From: JBEOJY01 sp040275305
Lineage (GTDB): Bacteria; Pseudomonadota; Alphaproteobacteria; UBA9219
Reading direction: 5' to 3'
DNA length: 64,000 nt
Assembly (NCBI GenBank): GCA_040275305.1
Contig: JBEOJY010000001.1
Location: 62,001 to 126,000 of the forward strand
In this document: in pieces, positions 1 through 9,500 of the stretch
Numbering within the stretch: position 1 is the stretch's first letter
Layout: each line of letters begins with the position of its first letter
Made by a program: the position numbers and the translations under genes
Notes under the pieces: generated by a model
Database searches by the model: none
What the model saw: the letters and a program-made list of their open reading frames with translations, nothing else
What the model was told of the DNA's origin: nothing

Positions 1-715
1 TTCTTTTCGACGAAGACTTATCAATAACATGCTCGAAAGGTTCCACGGTTACTTGAGTTGTGATGCGGTTGTGCTTTTGGGTAATGCCTGCCTGCATTGC
101 GGTTGCAAGTATGGATTTTGCAGAATTTATTCCATAGGGATGCGCAATTGTAATGTGATCTGGGGTGTCGTGTCTTCCATGCCCAAGCGCCGTTAGCATT
201 TTCTTGGACATTGCCTCGTCTTCGACGATTAATAGAGTTTTGCTATCCCTTGACAATTTCGCCATTTCTATCGCGGTGTTTGTATAGGTCGGACGTTTTA
301 GATGAGGATTTAAGATGCATTTTTTTAGCAGCGCGGCATCTGCGAATATCTTGTCCATGTAAGGTTTTAGTCTGGCGTGGCTTTCAGGGAATTCGGCATT
401 ATATCCGTTCCATTTGTTGCAGATTTGTCCTGATATTTTTTCGTCAATCTGGTAGTGGCTACCCAGACCGGCGCAAAAGGCGATTAAAAACACAATGGCA
501 TCACGCCCTTGATATAATGTTGTTTTCTCGTCTGCCGTCACGGCGGATATGCTTGCGCTGGATTTGTTGGCGCTTTCAAAAAAATCTTCATGTAAGCCTA
601 TGTATATGTGTCTTGCGCAGGTTTCTGCAGGAAAAATGTTTCTGCTTGCGCGCCAGCTGTGTTGGCCCGGGATGTTGCCCGCAGTTGAAATGACGACCAA
701 ATCTTCCCAGTTCAT
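1..715 (-). CDS. Unknown protein, 3' end cut by left window edge
   Basis: An uninterrupted minus-strand reading frame enters from an in-frame stop at 785-787 and stays open to base 1. The first ATG is at 715-713, preceded by a purine-rich AGGCGAG about 8 nt upstream. The visible 238 residues start MNWEDLVVISTAGN and hold one short hydrophobic stretch (IVFLIAFCAGLG, about residues 67-78). I recognise no family. A short patch (KTLLIVEDEAMSKKM) resembles the start of a receiver domain but lies mid-protein without its continuation, so I do not call one. Base composition is clearly AT-richer than the neighbouring tol genes, which hints at acquired DNA. The long open frame, not homology, is the support. 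Plus-strand frames over the same bases are shadows. Confidence 0.55.
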   Translation of the reverse strand, partial: MNWEDLVVISTAGNIPGQHSWRASRNIFPAETCARHIYIGLHEDFFESANKSSASISAVTADEKTTLYQGRDAIVFLIAFCAGLGSHYQIDEKISGQICNKWNGYNAEFPESHARLKPYMDKIFADAALLKKCILNPHLKRPTYTNTAIEMAKLSRDSKTLLIVEDEAMSKKMLTALGHGRHDTPDHITIAHPYGINSAKSILATAMQAGITQKHNRITTQVTVEPFEHVIDKSSSKR

Positions 716-962
716 ACCCGTAGCTCGCCTGAATGATCTCGTTTGTGTAGATATGATTTTAATATCGAATTTTTTAGACTCTATTCAATCAAATACAATG
801 TTTTCATCAATAATTTCTTTGGTGTTTTTGAAATATTATTTCAAGGAGTTGTTCTGAAATCCGGCAGTAGTAATGGAATTGCCATAAAAAACAATGGGAT
901 ATTAATTAACTTTTTACTCAGTGGGCGTATGAAACGATCTTCGGTTGGTGTCAGGGAGGGGT

Positions 963-1424
963 ATGAGAATACTAGGCAAAACCGAGCGGAAGCTGGCATG
1001 GCTGGCGGAGGAAATTGCCAAGCGACGGGATAGGGCAGCCAAGCTTGTTCGTCGAATCGAGGCGATAGAGCCTTGGGTGGGGGAGGCTGCGCCGGGGCTT
1101 CGTGAGAAATTCGTGCGATATCTTTACGAAGTGGCAAATGAGCGTGAGGAAGAAGGTCGTTTGTTATCGCGCGTCGAGGCTATTGAGAAGAGGCATCACG
1201 ACAGAAGGCAGCGCGGGCGGCTTTCTTATGCGCGAGGTCACAGGCTTCCGCGCGGAAATCCGGCGTTGCGCGCGATTGCGGTGGCTAACCGGAACGAGGC
1301 ACGCGCAGCTAGCGCGGCGCGCAAGCAAAAAGATTTCCTGCTTCTGTTGATCGTGTTTTGGTATTTGTTTGTGCGCAAATCGCGTTTGTTCTCACGCAAG
1401 CCCGATAATATGGCGCCACGCTGA
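963..1424 (+). CDS. Small basic coiled-coil protein with C-terminal membrane segment
   Basis: A 153-residue protein starting at the ATG at 963, chosen because GGGAGGGG lies just upstream; a TTG 18 nt earlier is a weaker choice. The N-terminal half is charged and helical, with alternating K/R/E (about residues 5-85), suggesting a coiled coil. Near the C-terminus KDFLLLLIVFWYLFVRK forms one membrane segment with flanking basic residues, giving a tail-anchored layout. It converges on tolB with about 40 bp between stops. I do not recognise a family. It occupies the place where pal usually follows tolB, but is on the opposite strand and lacks an OmpA-like domain. It could be lineage-specific. Confidence 0.5.
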   Translation: MRILGKTERKLAWLAEEIAKRRDRAAKLVRRIEAIEPWVGEAAPGLREKFVRYLYEVANEREEEGRLLSRVEAIEKRHHDRRQRGRLSYARGHRLPRGNPALRAIAVANRNEARAASAARKQKDFLLLLIVFWYLFVRKSRLFSRKPDNMAPR

Positions 1425-1467
1425 GACATGATAAGTCTCTTTTGCTCTGGCCGCGTTATTCCGTTTT

Positions 1468-2850
1468 TTACGGCAACAGCGGCGACCATGCGGGATCGGA
1501 GGCGTCCGTAGGGGTCTGCACCTCACGTTCGTTATAGCCCGTCAGGTCGATGCTGTAGAGATGAGAAGAGCGACCGCGCGATCCCGGAAGATCCTTGAAG
1601 AACATTAGGACGCGACCGTTGGGCGCCCAGGTTGGGCCTTCGGCGTGGTAGGCCTCGGTCAGTATGCGTTCGCCAGAGCCGTCGGGGCGTATCACGCCAA
1701 TGTAGAAGCGCCCTTGCAGCTGTTTGGTGAAGGCGATCAAGTCGCCGCGCGGCGACCAAACGGGTGTGCCGTAGCGACCAGATCCGAAAGTGATTCTTTG
1801 CACATCGCTGCCGTTCGCGCGCATGACGTAGATTTGTTGCGAGCCGCCACGGTCGGATTCGAAGGTGATGTGCTGGCCATCTGGCGAGAAACAGGGGGCG
1901 GTGCTGATCGACGCGCCGCTGGTCAGGCGCGTGACGCGCCGCCCGCGCAGGTCCATGGTGAAGACGTTGGAGCTGCCGTTTTCGGTGAGGCTAAAGACGA
2001 CGCGGTTGCCATCGGGCGCGAAACGAGGCGCGAAGGTCATGTTTTCGAAATCGCCGAGGACTTCCTGTCTCCCGGTGTCGATATTGAACAGGTACACGCG
2101 AGGCTTGTTGTTGTAGTAGGCCATGTAGGTGATTTGTTGCATGGTCGGCGAGAAGCGCGGCGTCAGAACCATGGCGCGGCCGTCCGACAAGATGCGATTG
2201 TTTTCGCCGTCCTGATCCATGATCGCGAGACGCTTCATGCGATTGGTGGCGATGCCGGTTTCCGCAATATAGACGATGCGCGTGTCGAAGTAACCGTCTT
2301 CGCCCGTGATGCGCTGATAGATCGCGTCGGCGACGATATGCGCGACGCGCCGCCAGTTGGAGGGAATCGAGAAATAGGCGCGGCCAGCCATTTGCTGTTC
2401 GCCGAAGACGTCCCACAGCCGGAACTCGATTTTCAGGCGTCCATCACCTTGCGCTTCGACCTTGCCGATGATGAGCGCTTGCGCGTTTAGGACTCGCCAA
2501 TCAGCGAAGCGCGGCGCCGTCAACAGGGCATCCGCGTCTTGCACGAACGCGCGCGGGTCGATGGTCGAAAACAGGCCGGAGCGCACGAGATCGTTGGTAA
2601 TGACTTGTGCGATGTCGCGGCCAAACTGCGCTTCGTCGGCTGTGCGTCCATAAAATGCCGGAATCGCGACGGGGATCGGTTCGCTGACGCCGCGCGTGAT
2701 ATCGACCTTGATTTCAGCCTGCGCGGGGGAAAAAGGAGCGATCAAGGCCGTTAATGAGAGCATCAATCCAAGGGCGGTCACGCGCAGGCGTTGTCTGGCA
2801 ATCGTGACGATTACCGCTAGAGCGGCGCGAGGAGGATTGTGGTTTTTCAT
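1468..2850 (-). CDS. tolB: TolB, periplasmic beta-propeller of the Tol-Pal system
   Basis: A 460-residue TolB, the periplasmic protein that links TolA to Pal during outer-membrane constriction at division. The start at 2850 overlaps the tolA stop as ATGA; a longer in-frame N-terminus would run back into tolA. Residues 1-45 form a long signal peptide ending in SPAQA. Next comes the TolB N-terminal alpha/beta domain, then repeated propeller blades recognisable as SPDG/APDG motifs (for example [17 protein letters not shown]). Family length is about 430-450. It is the last gene of ybgC-tolQRAB. Pal, expected directly downstream, is absent. Confidence 0.96.
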   Translation of the reverse strand: MKNHNPPRAALAVIVTIARQRLRVTALGLMLSLTALIAPFSPAQAEIKVDITRGVSEPIPVAIPAFYGRTADEAQFGRDIAQVITNDLVRSGLFSTIDPRAFVQDADALLTAPRFADWRVLNAQALIIGKVEAQGDGRLKIEFRLWDVFGEQQMAGRAYFSIPSNWRRVAHIVADAIYQRITGEDGYFDTRIVYIAETGIATNRMKRLAIMDQDGENNRILSDGRAMVLTPRFSPTMQQITYMAYYNNKPRVYLFNIDTGRQEVLGDFENMTFAPRFAPDGNRVVFSLTENGSSNVFTMDLRGRRVTRLTSGASISTAPCFSPDGQHITFESDRGGSQQIYVMRANGSDVQRITFGSGRYGTPVWSPRGDLIAFTKQLQGRFYIGVIRPDGSGERILTEAYHAEGPTWAPNGRVLMFFKDLPGSRGRSSHLYSIDLTGYNEREVQTPTDASDPAWSPLLP

Positions 2851-3680
2851 AGCATGTCCCTTGGGTCGAAAGTGAAATGAATGACTTTCCATTGTTCGTA
2901 CTGTTCCAGTGGAAGTTCTAGAGGCGAGCATTTCGGATTGTTGATGGCGCGCACTGCCGATTCCGCCGCCGCTCGGAAGAATGAATCCGTGGCCAAGCGC
3001 ATTTTGTCAACTACTTCGATATGTTGCACAGTGCGGTCCGGATTCACGTCGATTACGACTTCGACAATTAGGTTTTGCGCATCGCGCGCGCCGATCGGCA
3101 TATTCCAGCACTGCGATATTTGGCGACGTAGAGCGTCTTCTTGACTGATGGTCAGTCGGTCAGATAGGGCCGGAGCTTGACTGTTCGGCGGCGTTACGAT
3201 TGCGCTGGTCGATTTCGGGTCTGGTTTTTCTTGCGTCTGAGGCGCTTTCGGGACTGGAGGAACTTTGGAAGTCTCCAGATTTCTGAGCAACTTAGAAAAC
3301 GCTTCCTGTTGTGGTTTGGGTTCTTCCGGTTTCACGATCGGCTTTTTCATGGGTTTGAGCGACTCCGCGTCCGGCATGGGCTCCGGCTCCGGCGGTTTGG
3401 GTTGTGGCGGCTGAGGCGGCGGCGTTGGTTCGGCTTTCGGCTGAGGGGGAGGCGGCGGGGGTGTCGGTGGTTGTTCCTGCTGTTCCGGTTCCTTGATGCG
3501 CGTATTGGTGATTTCGGCAATTTCCACAATTTCGAACGGCACGGGCTGGTGCGGCGGCGTGATGGGGGGGAAGAAAACTGGCAGGCCGATATAAAATGAC
3601 AACATGAACAGCAGGTGAAGCCCGGCGGAAACCGCCAGGAAAGTCTTCAGTCTTTCATCGTTGACGGTTGTGCGGATCAT
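2847..3680 (-). CDS. tolA: TolA/TonB-like energy-transducing protein
   Basis: A 277-residue inner-membrane protein that spans the periplasm and passes proton-motive force from TolQR to TolB/Pal. One N-terminal membrane helix lies at about residues 12-35 ([17 protein letters not shown]). A long Pro/Glu/Lys-rich spacer covers about residues 55-145, with poly-proline runs. The C-terminal TonB/TolA-like domain covers about 185-277 and includes QISQCWNMP and the closing [10 protein letters not shown]. The spacer is proline-rich, as in TonB and many alphaproteobacterial TolA proteins, rather than the alanine-rich helix of E. coli. It lies 6 nt after tolR and overlaps tolB, indicating translational coupling. 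Confidence 0.93.
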   Translation of the reverse strand: MIRTTVNDERLKTFLAVSAGLHLLFMLSFYIGLPVFFPPITPPHQPVPFEIVEIAEITNTRIKEPEQQEQPPTPPPPPPQPKAEPTPPPQPPQPKPPEPEPMPDAESLKPMKKPIVKPEEPKPQQEAFSKLLRNLETSKVPPVPKAPQTQEKPDPKSTSAIVTPPNSQAPALSDRLTISQEDALRRQISQCWNMPIGARDAQNLIVEVVIDVNPDRTVQHIEVVDKMRLATDSFFRAAAESAVRAINNPKCSPLELPLEQYEQWKVIHFTFDPRDML

Positions 3681-3686
3681 ATTAAG

Positions 3687-4130
3687 CTATTTGCCCGGTT
3701 TGGGCAGTTCTGCGACGAGGGCTACTTTGTTGAAGCCAGCGGCGCTGACGGTTCCCATCACTTCCATGATGCGGCCATAGGATACGGACTTATCTCCGCG
3801 CACGAATATCCTCGCTTCGGCGTTCGCGCCTGTGATGGCTCTTAGTTTAGGCACGAGGTCGGGGAGCTCCATAGACTTTTCCTGTAGATAGACCTTGCCG
3901 GATTGGTCGATGCTAATGACGAGCGGTTCCTTGTCCTGTTTTATGCTTTTGGCTTGCGTCTTCGGGAGATCCACGGGTACGCCGACAGTTAGCAGGGGGG
4001 CCGTGACCATGAAGACGACGAGCAGCACCATCATGACGTCGACAAACGGCGTTACATTGATTTCAGAAACTGGATGCCATGAGCGCCCGCCGCGCCCTCG
4101 TCCGCCGGAGGCCATCATTTGCGTCGCCAT
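3687..4130 (-). CDS. tolR: TolR, ExbD/TolR-family proton channel subunit
   Basis: A 147-residue inner-membrane protein. A single membrane helix (about residues 26-46) carries the motif INVTPFVDVMMVLLVVFMV, with the conserved Asp that handles protons in ExbD/TolR proteins. The periplasmic dimerisation domain follows (GDKSVSYGRIMEVMGTVSAAG). The start at 4130 has a strong GGAGGAG site lying inside the 3' end of tolQ; the two genes overlap by 16 bp. It works with TolQ as the motor of the Tol system. Confidence 0.96.
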   Translation of the reverse strand: MATQMMASGGRGRGGRSWHPVSEINVTPFVDVMMVLLVVFMVTAPLLTVGVPVDLPKTQAKSIKQDKEPLVISIDQSGKVYLQEKSMELPDLVPKLRAITGANAEARIFVRGDKSVSYGRIMEVMGTVSAAGFNKVALVAELPKPGK

Positions 4131-4903
4131 GCGGGTTCTCCTCCCTCCGACTTTTCGCTTAGACGTTCGGGACGCGCTTCTTCAAGGCTGCGCGACAAGG
4201 TGGCCATGAAATCGTTGGCGAAGTTGTCAAGGCGCGCGCCGTAGCGCCCGATTTCGGTCGAGAATTTATTGTAGGCGGTCGTAGCAGGAATCGCCGCGAC
4301 GAGGCCGACGGCTGTCGCGAGCAGCGCTTCGGCGATACCGGGCGCGACGACTGCGAGGCTGGTGTTTTGCGCCTGCGCGATGCCGATAAAGCTGTGCATA
4401 ATGCCCCAGACGGTTCCGAACAGCCCGATAAATGGCGCGACCGAGCCGACGGAAGCCAGAAACGTCATCCAGGTTTCGACGGTGGTCATTTCGCGGCCAA
4501 TGGTGACTTGCAGTACGCGATCAACGCGGGCCTGCACGCTCGCGCGGCTTCCTGAATTCGTCAGGAGACCTTTGTCGTGCGCCGAGCGCCACTCCTTCAT
4601 GCCTGCGATGAAGACGGCCTGCATGGGGTCCGCCGGACGCTTGATCTTGTCATAGAGCATGTCGAGCGATCCTGCCGACCAGAAGCGTTCCTCGAAATAG
4701 GTCGCGCGATGTTTCAGGCGGCCGATCTTTGCCATTTTGTCGAAGATGATCGCCCAGACGAGCACCGAAATCATCAGTAGGCTCGTGATGATGGTTTTAC
4801 CGATCAGGTCGGCGTGCATAAACAGGCTCGTCAGCGACATATCGTGCGACGCGACAGAACCTGCCAATTGCACCGAACTGATGGTCGAGGGGTCCACAGG
4901 CAT
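4115..4903 (-). CDS. tolQ: TolQ, ExbB/TolQ/MotA-family proton channel
   Basis: A 262-residue membrane protein with three expected helices: about 30-55 (IITSLLMISVLVWAIIFD), about 145-170 (ASVGSVAPFIGLFGTVWGIM) and about 185-210 (IAEALLATAVGLVAAIPA). The GLFGTVWGIM and ALLATAVGL motifs are diagnostic for TolQ/ExbB. I chose the ATG at 4903 because TTGGAG lies upstream and it removes a poorly conserved 16-residue extension possible from 4951. It heads tolQRAB; ybgC lies 108 bp upstream. Confidence 0.95.
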   Translation of the reverse strand: MPVDPSTISSVQLAGSVASHDMSLTSLFMHADLIGKTIITSLLMISVLVWAIIFDKMAKIGRLKHRATYFEERFWSAGSLDMLYDKIKRPADPMQAVFIAGMKEWRSAHDKGLLTNSGSRASVQARVDRVLQVTIGREMTTVETWMTFLASVGSVAPFIGLFGTVWGIMHSFIGIAQAQNTSLAVVAPGIAEALLATAVGLVAAIPATTAYNKFSTEIGRYGARLDNFANDFMATLSRSLEEARPERLSEKSEGGEPAWRRK

Positions 4904-5011
4904 GGCTACTCCAAATCGGCAAAGGGTCGGATATCGGATGAACGGATACAAGTATCAGGTCTTAGGTGCTCAGAGCAAGTGACGCAGTTATCCTGTCGCT
5001 ATGCATTGCCA

Positions 5012-5422
5012 TCACGCGCTAACTGATTCCGTAAAAATCTGGCGCAATTGAGGCGGCATGCGAATCGGGCGCTTTTCTGGCGATATGGCGACAATAACGA
5101 CTTTCAGGACGGCGAGGGTTTGTTCGCCGCGCGTTAGGGTTTGCGTCATGGTTAGCGAGGCGTTGCCCATGTCCGCGACTTCGGTCCGCATTTCAAGGCT
5201 GTCGTCGAGCAACGCAGGGGCGAGATAGTCGATTTCGACGCGACGCACGATCAGGAGCGCTCCCAGCTCCTGCGCCGTGCGGCGATGATCCCAGCCGAGC
5301 GCGCGCAGGAATTCCGTGCGCCCGCGTTCTGCGAATCGCAGATAGCTCGCATGGTAGACGATGCCACCTGCGTCGGTGTCTTCGTAATAGACGCGAACTG
5401 GGATGGAGTGAGAGGGGGGCAT
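5012..5422 (-). CDS. ybgC: YbgC-like acyl-CoA thioesterase of the Tol-Pal cluster
   Basis: A 136-residue hotdog-fold thioesterase. The N-terminal motif VYYEDTDAGGIVYHASYLRFAERGR contains the catalytic Asp of the 4-HBT/YbgC family and the GGIVYH signature. Its usual position upstream of tolQ is kept. YbgC acts on acyl-CoA thioesters at the inner membrane and has been linked to phospholipid metabolism; how it relates to the Tol machine is not settled. The start at 5422 (MPPSHS) fits the family length; an upstream TTG would add 12 residues. Confidence 0.93.
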   Translation of the reverse strand: MPPSHSIPVRVYYEDTDAGGIVYHASYLRFAERGRTEFLRALGWDHRRTAQELGALLIVRRVEIDYLAPALLDDSLEMRTEVADMGNASLTMTQTLTRGEQTLAVLKVVIVAISPEKRPIRMPPQLRQIFTESVSA

Positions 5423-5616
5423 TTGGCGCTTTCTGTGTGTTAGGCGGATGGCGTTCAAATCCTGTATGCCTGCGCTTTGGGTTATGGGTCAAGTTTTTGA
5501 CGGCCCTCTCGACAAGTTCGGTCGGGGGCACTAATGTCTTGATTGTCTGTTCCGTTTTCTATCCTCAATATGTCTTCTTTATCTCCTTCGTGCCTGATTT
5601 GCCGGATAGTCCTCAC

Positions 5617-8418
5617 ATGACCTTTGTTTCCGCAGCTCGATCTGCGTCCGCCGGAAATTCCAATATTCTCGGCGATATCGTTTGGCAGCCGATGGATCAT
5701 CGCTTGTGGCCTGTGATTGAGAGGCTGGCGGGCGGTCAGTATGAATTGCTGTCCTGCGATTTTTTCGATACGTTGCTATGGCGTATTACTTCGCACCCTC
5801 ACGATGTTTTTCCTTACGTGTTCCACAAGTTGCGTGAACAGGGATTGCTTGCTCCGCATGCGACCATTCAGGCGTTCGACGCGGCGCGTAGGTTGGCGGA
5901 CAGCAGTGCGCGGTCAGAACTGACCATAGGCTGCGATATTATCGAGGTTACGATCGAGGAAATCTATCGCAAGTTTCCGTGCCATTTTGTCACGGATGTC
6001 AGCGCAAAGCAGTTGGCCGCAGTGGAAGAGGCCGTCGAATATGAATTGTTGCGGCGCGACTCTTCCTTTGTGCGCTTAATAGAATGGACGCGCAGTCGGT
6101 CGATCCCCTTTGTCGTCGTGTCCGACACGTTTTATAGCTCTGAGGCGCTGCGCAGGATGATGCAGGCGGCGGGGTGGCCAGCTCATTTGATGCCGGAGCG
6201 ATTCTTCGTTTCAAGCGAGACGCGCCGAGGTAAGACTCGGGGGCTTTTGGGGCACATGGCGGCGGAGTTGCGCGTCGATCCCGCGAAGATTTTGCATGTC
6301 GGCGATAATCCAGATGCGGATGTGATCGGACCGAGCATGAGCGGTATGAGCGGGATTTTGATCGAGCGAATTCCGGTGGTCGTGCGGGAACTTGAGGGGA
6401 TCGAACCCAGACGCGAGATCCGGCTGCGCGGAGCTTCGCTCGCGGAGCACGCGGATTATGCTATTCCCGCGCTACGCAGGCAGCTTGCGTTTGAGTCTGA
6501 GATACGGTGTCCAAGCGTGGATTTACGTCCCTACTGGACGTATGGCGCGCTGGTGTTCGGGCCTGCGATGGCCGCCTTCGCGCATTGGATGCGGTTGCGC
6601 ACCTCGGAACTTGGAGCCCGCAAGATTCATTGCCTTCAGCGCGAGGGTGAGATTTTTTACAGGCTGCTGAACAGGTTGGAAAAGGCTTCGCCTATGCTTG
6701 CGCAAGGCGGCGCGCCTGTGCAGCCTGTGAGCTTGCCCGCATCGCGTATCGCCATTATGAGATGCGCGGTGGACGGGAGCGATCCTGACAGCCTTAAAGC
6801 TTTTGCGGGCGGGTTGTCTGTGGGGGCTACTGTTGCTGATTTTCTTGATTACCTTGGCCTTCGCGATATGTCGATGGGCATGTTCGGGGAGATGGGCAAG
6901 CTTCTCGTGATTTCCACGAACTTGCAGGAGCTTGAGTGGCTCTACAAGTACATTGCCGGAAGCGAGCGGTTGCGGTCTCAGGTCAACGAGTTGGCTTTGC
7001 GGCGGTGCGAAAGATTCGCGCAACTCGCTTTTGGCGACAATTGGCGCGCGCCGTCGGATGAGCCGTTCGTATTGGCTGATCTTGGCTATGGCGGCACTAT
7101 GCAGAGGCTAATCGTAAGCATCTTTAAGAGGCTCGGTTTGGAACGCAAGGTGTTCGGGCTTTATTTCGTTACGAATAGCGCCATGGCTTCAGCGCAGGCG
7201 AAAGGGTGCGGCCCGTCTTTGGGATATCTTGCCGATCATGGCCAGCCTTTGGAATTCGTCGCTATCGATTTGCGCAGCCATCCTATACTTGAGCAATGCT
7301 TGATGCCGGATATGGGGTCGGTGAAAGATTATGCGGAAGGCGGTCCTGTTCGTCAGCCGGTGATGATTTCCCGGCAACAGCAGGCGCAACAGAACGCAGT
7401 GCAGGAAGGCATGTCGGCGTGCACGGAGGTTTGGCCTCGCTTGTGTCAGGAGATCGGGATTTCTTTCGACGTGGATGACGAAAAGATGAAGGACAGGTTG
7501 CGCTCAATTACAGCGCGCGCGCTGGGCGAACCGACGGCTCAGGAGATTCAAATTTTTTCCAGTTGGATGTATGAGACCAGCCTTGGTTCGTCGATCGCTT
7601 TGCCGTTAATCGGCGATGTCGAGAATCAGGCTCTTATGCGCTACGTTCAGCTCGTGAATAATTTGCAGGATCCAGATTTGTGGCTTTACGCGAAACTGCG
7701 CAAAGCCGATGCGGATCTTCATGCGCGGTTTGTCGATATGGTGCGCGCAACCGGGCAATATCGAAATGTTCCCATTCTATCCCATGGCATGGTCGTCGCC
7801 GATTTCTTCGCGTTGGCGGAGCTTGCGAAGGGAGAACAGAATCCTTTCGTCGCGGCTCAGGCGCATTCGGATTTAGGAAGTCGTCTGGACGAGGCGGGGT
7901 GTATTACTCTGGAAGGCGGTCGCAATGTTCCTATACCGGCTAACGAAAAGTGCCTGTTGGTCGCGCGTTGCATTTTTTCGACGCCTTTGCCGCGCCGTTT
8001 CCGCAGCATCGTTGTGCGCATCGCGCCAACTGACGCTCTTGTTCGGATCGATGGAGCGGAATTGCTATGGTCATCGGATTATTCCGTGCGTCAGAGCATC
8101 TATCAATACCGCCATTTGGCGCAGGGCCGACACATTGTTGCCGCTTCCCAGTCGGGGTTGGACGTTGAAGGGGGTAAACCCGTTAGCGGCAATTTATATG
8201 TGGGACGCAGGGGATTGACGGTTCGCATTGCGGTGCCTGAATCCGCAGGACAGGTATGCTGCGTTTGCATTGGGTTGCATGCGGGATTGGTCAGCGATCG
8301 TGAACTTGGTTTCGAGCGCGCTGCGGCTCACCATCGCACTACCAAAGATGGGAATCTGCCTGCCTCTTTGCAAGGAGATGTTTCGCATTCGTCTACCGTC
8401 AAACTGACGTCGCTTTAG
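5617..8418 (+). CDS. Large HAD-superfamily protein of a glycan module (COG5610-like)
   Basis: A 933-residue protein. Near residue 45, SCDFFDTLLWR gives HAD motif I (DxFDT). VVSDTFYSSEALRRM gives motif II, RRGKTRG supplies a likely motif III Lys, and HVGDNPDADVIGP gives motif IV, so the HAD site looks complete. Such N-terminal HAD domains, with a long second half, occur in proteins encoded in glycosyltransferase clusters. The remaining 600 residues are not recognisable to me. The ATG at 5617 is preferred over an extension that runs back toward ybgC; its ribosome site is weak. A GT2 glycosyltransferase and a methyltransferase follow, so a role in surface glycan assembly or modification is inferred. 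The substrate is unknown. Confidence 0.8.
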   Translation: MTFVSAARSASAGNSNILGDIVWQPMDHRLWPVIERLAGGQYELLSCDFFDTLLWRITSHPHDVFPYVFHKLREQGLLAPHATIQAFDAARRLADSSARSELTIGCDIIEVTIEEIYRKFPCHFVTDVSAKQLAAVEEAVEYELLRRDSSFVRLIEWTRSRSIPFVVVSDTFYSSEALRRMMQAAGWPAHLMPERFFVSSETRRGKTRGLLGHMAAELRVDPAKILHVGDNPDADVIGPSMSGMSGILIERIPVVVRELEGIEPRREIRLRGASLAEHADYAIPALRRQLAFESEIRCPSVDLRPYWTYGALVFGPAMAAFAHWMRLRTSELGARKIHCLQREGEIFYRLLNRLEKASPMLAQGGAPVQPVSLPASRIAIMRCAVDGSDPDSLKAFAGGLSVGATVADFLDYLGLRDMSMGMFGEMGKLLVISTNLQELEWLYKYIAGSERLRSQVNELALRRCERFAQLAFGDNWRAPSDEPFVLADLGYGGTMQRLIVSIFKRLGLERKVFGLYFVTNSAMASAQAKGCGPSLGYLADHGQPLEFVAIDLRSHPILEQCLMPDMGSVKDYAEGGPVRQPVMISRQQQAQQNAVQEGMSACTEVWPRLCQEIGISFDVDDEKMKDRLRSITARALGEPTAQEIQIFSSWMYETSLGSSIALPLIGDVENQALMRYVQLVNNLQDPDLWLYAKLRKADADLHARFVDMVRATGQYRNVPILSHGMVVADFFALAELAKGEQNPFVAAQAHSDLGSRLDEAGCITLEGGRNVPIPANEKCLLVARCIFSTPLPRRFRSIVVRIAPTDALVRIDGAELLWSSDYSVRQSIYQYRHLAQGRHIVAASQSGLDVEGGKPVSGNLYVGRRGLTVRIAVPESAGQVCCVCIGLHAGLVSDRELGFERAAAHHRTTKDGNLPASLQGDVSHSSTVKLTSL

Positions 8419-8594
8419 ATCATGTCCTGTTTTATTACATCACCTGAGGCGGAAAAAAATTTTACAGCAAGAACAGCTTGATTCCATTCCCGCACGTGGG
8501 AGCGAATTCAGTCACGCTTGATGAAAAAAATTGTTTTTGCGCTTTCTAGATGCCTTGGAGTCAGCTTTTTCAATAGCCAGAAAGGATCGTCGTT

Positions 8595-9500
8595 ATGGCT
8601 CATGTTTCTATTATCATGCGGACAAAAGACAGGCCCCAGCTTTTGCCGCGCGCGCTTGCCAGCGTTGTGTCGCAGACCTATCCGGACTGGGAGCTTATCG
8701 TCGTCAACGATGGCGGGAATCCCGCAACAGTCGAGAAATGCGTCTCGATGTTGGACGGATCGCCTGCGCGCAGCAAGGTGAGCGTTATCAACAATCCTAA
8801 GTCGCTTGGCATGGAGGCTGCATCGAACTGCGGCATCAGGGCTTCAAACGGCGGGCTTTTGGTCATTCACGATGACGACGACAGTTGGCAGCCGGATTTT
8901 TTGTCCGAGACGATCGGTTACCTTGCCAACAAGCCTTATCCAGAAGTCGCGGGCGTTGTGTCGCGGTCCCTGCGTATCGTTGAGTCGATCGAGGCCGACG
9001 GCAGCATCAAGACGCTGGAGCGCAGCGAGTTTAACCCATGGCTTGAAGCCGTGACGCTTGGGCGCATGACGGGCGACAATTGTTTTCCTCCTATCGCATT
9101 TCTTTATGAACGTCGCGTTCTGGACAAGATTGGCTATTACCGCGAGGATTTGCCGGTGCTGGGCGATTGGGATTTCAATCTTCGTTTTCTGCTTTACTTC
9201 GATATCGGCGTGTTGCTCAAGAATCTCTCCAACTACCATATTCGCCATGCGACCGAGGGCGCCTACGGGAACAGCATTACGGCGGGGCGTTACGATCATG
9301 CCATCTATAACTCGCGTGTGCGGAACGAGTATCTGCGGCGCGATCTGGAGGAGGGCAAGATTGGGCTGGGCTATTGTCTTGCGGTGGTTCCGGAACTGCT
9401 TGGCGTAAGCCGTCAAGTCGGCATGACGCAGAAGGGCCTTGCTACGTCGTTGCAGGTCATGCAGGGGCTGGCTGGGCTGATGCGAGGAGGCGCGCGATGA
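8595..9500 (+). CDS. Family 2 glycosyltransferase
   Basis: A 301-residue GT-A fold glycosyltransferase. It opens with the family 2 signature VSIIMRTKDRPQLLPRALAS, followed by WELIVVNDGG and the DXD-type metal/nucleotide-sugar site HDDDDSWQPDFL (about residues 93-104). GDWDFNLRFLLY matches the conserved (E/D)-D-W acceptor/base region. No membrane segment is seen, so it should act in the cytoplasm. AAAGGAT precedes the ATG. Its stop overlaps the next gene (ATGA), coupling it to the methyltransferase. Donor and acceptor sugars cannot be read from sequence. Confidence 0.88.
   Translation: MAHVSIIMRTKDRPQLLPRALASVVSQTYPDWELIVVNDGGNPATVEKCVSMLDGSPARSKVSVINNPKSLGMEAASNCGIRASNGGLLVIHDDDDSWQPDFLSETIGYLANKPYPEVAGVVSRSLRIVESIEADGSIKTLERSEFNPWLEAVTLGRMTGDNCFPPIAFLYERRVLDKIGYYREDLPVLGDWDFNLRFLLYFDIGVLLKNLSNYHIRHATEGAYGNSITAGRYDHAIYNSRVRNEYLRRDLEEGKIGLGYCLAVVPELLGVSRQVGMTQKGLATSLQVMQGLAGLMRGGAR

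Noticed and set aside
211..857. Plus-strand frames (160 and 102 codons) at the left edge
   Set aside because: They oppose a longer minus-strand frame open to the edge, are Cys/Arg-rich and have no plausible start sites.
1645..2490. A 281-codon plus-strand frame opposite tolB
   Set aside because: tolB is certain; the opposite frame has no domain or ribosome site and arises from codon bias.
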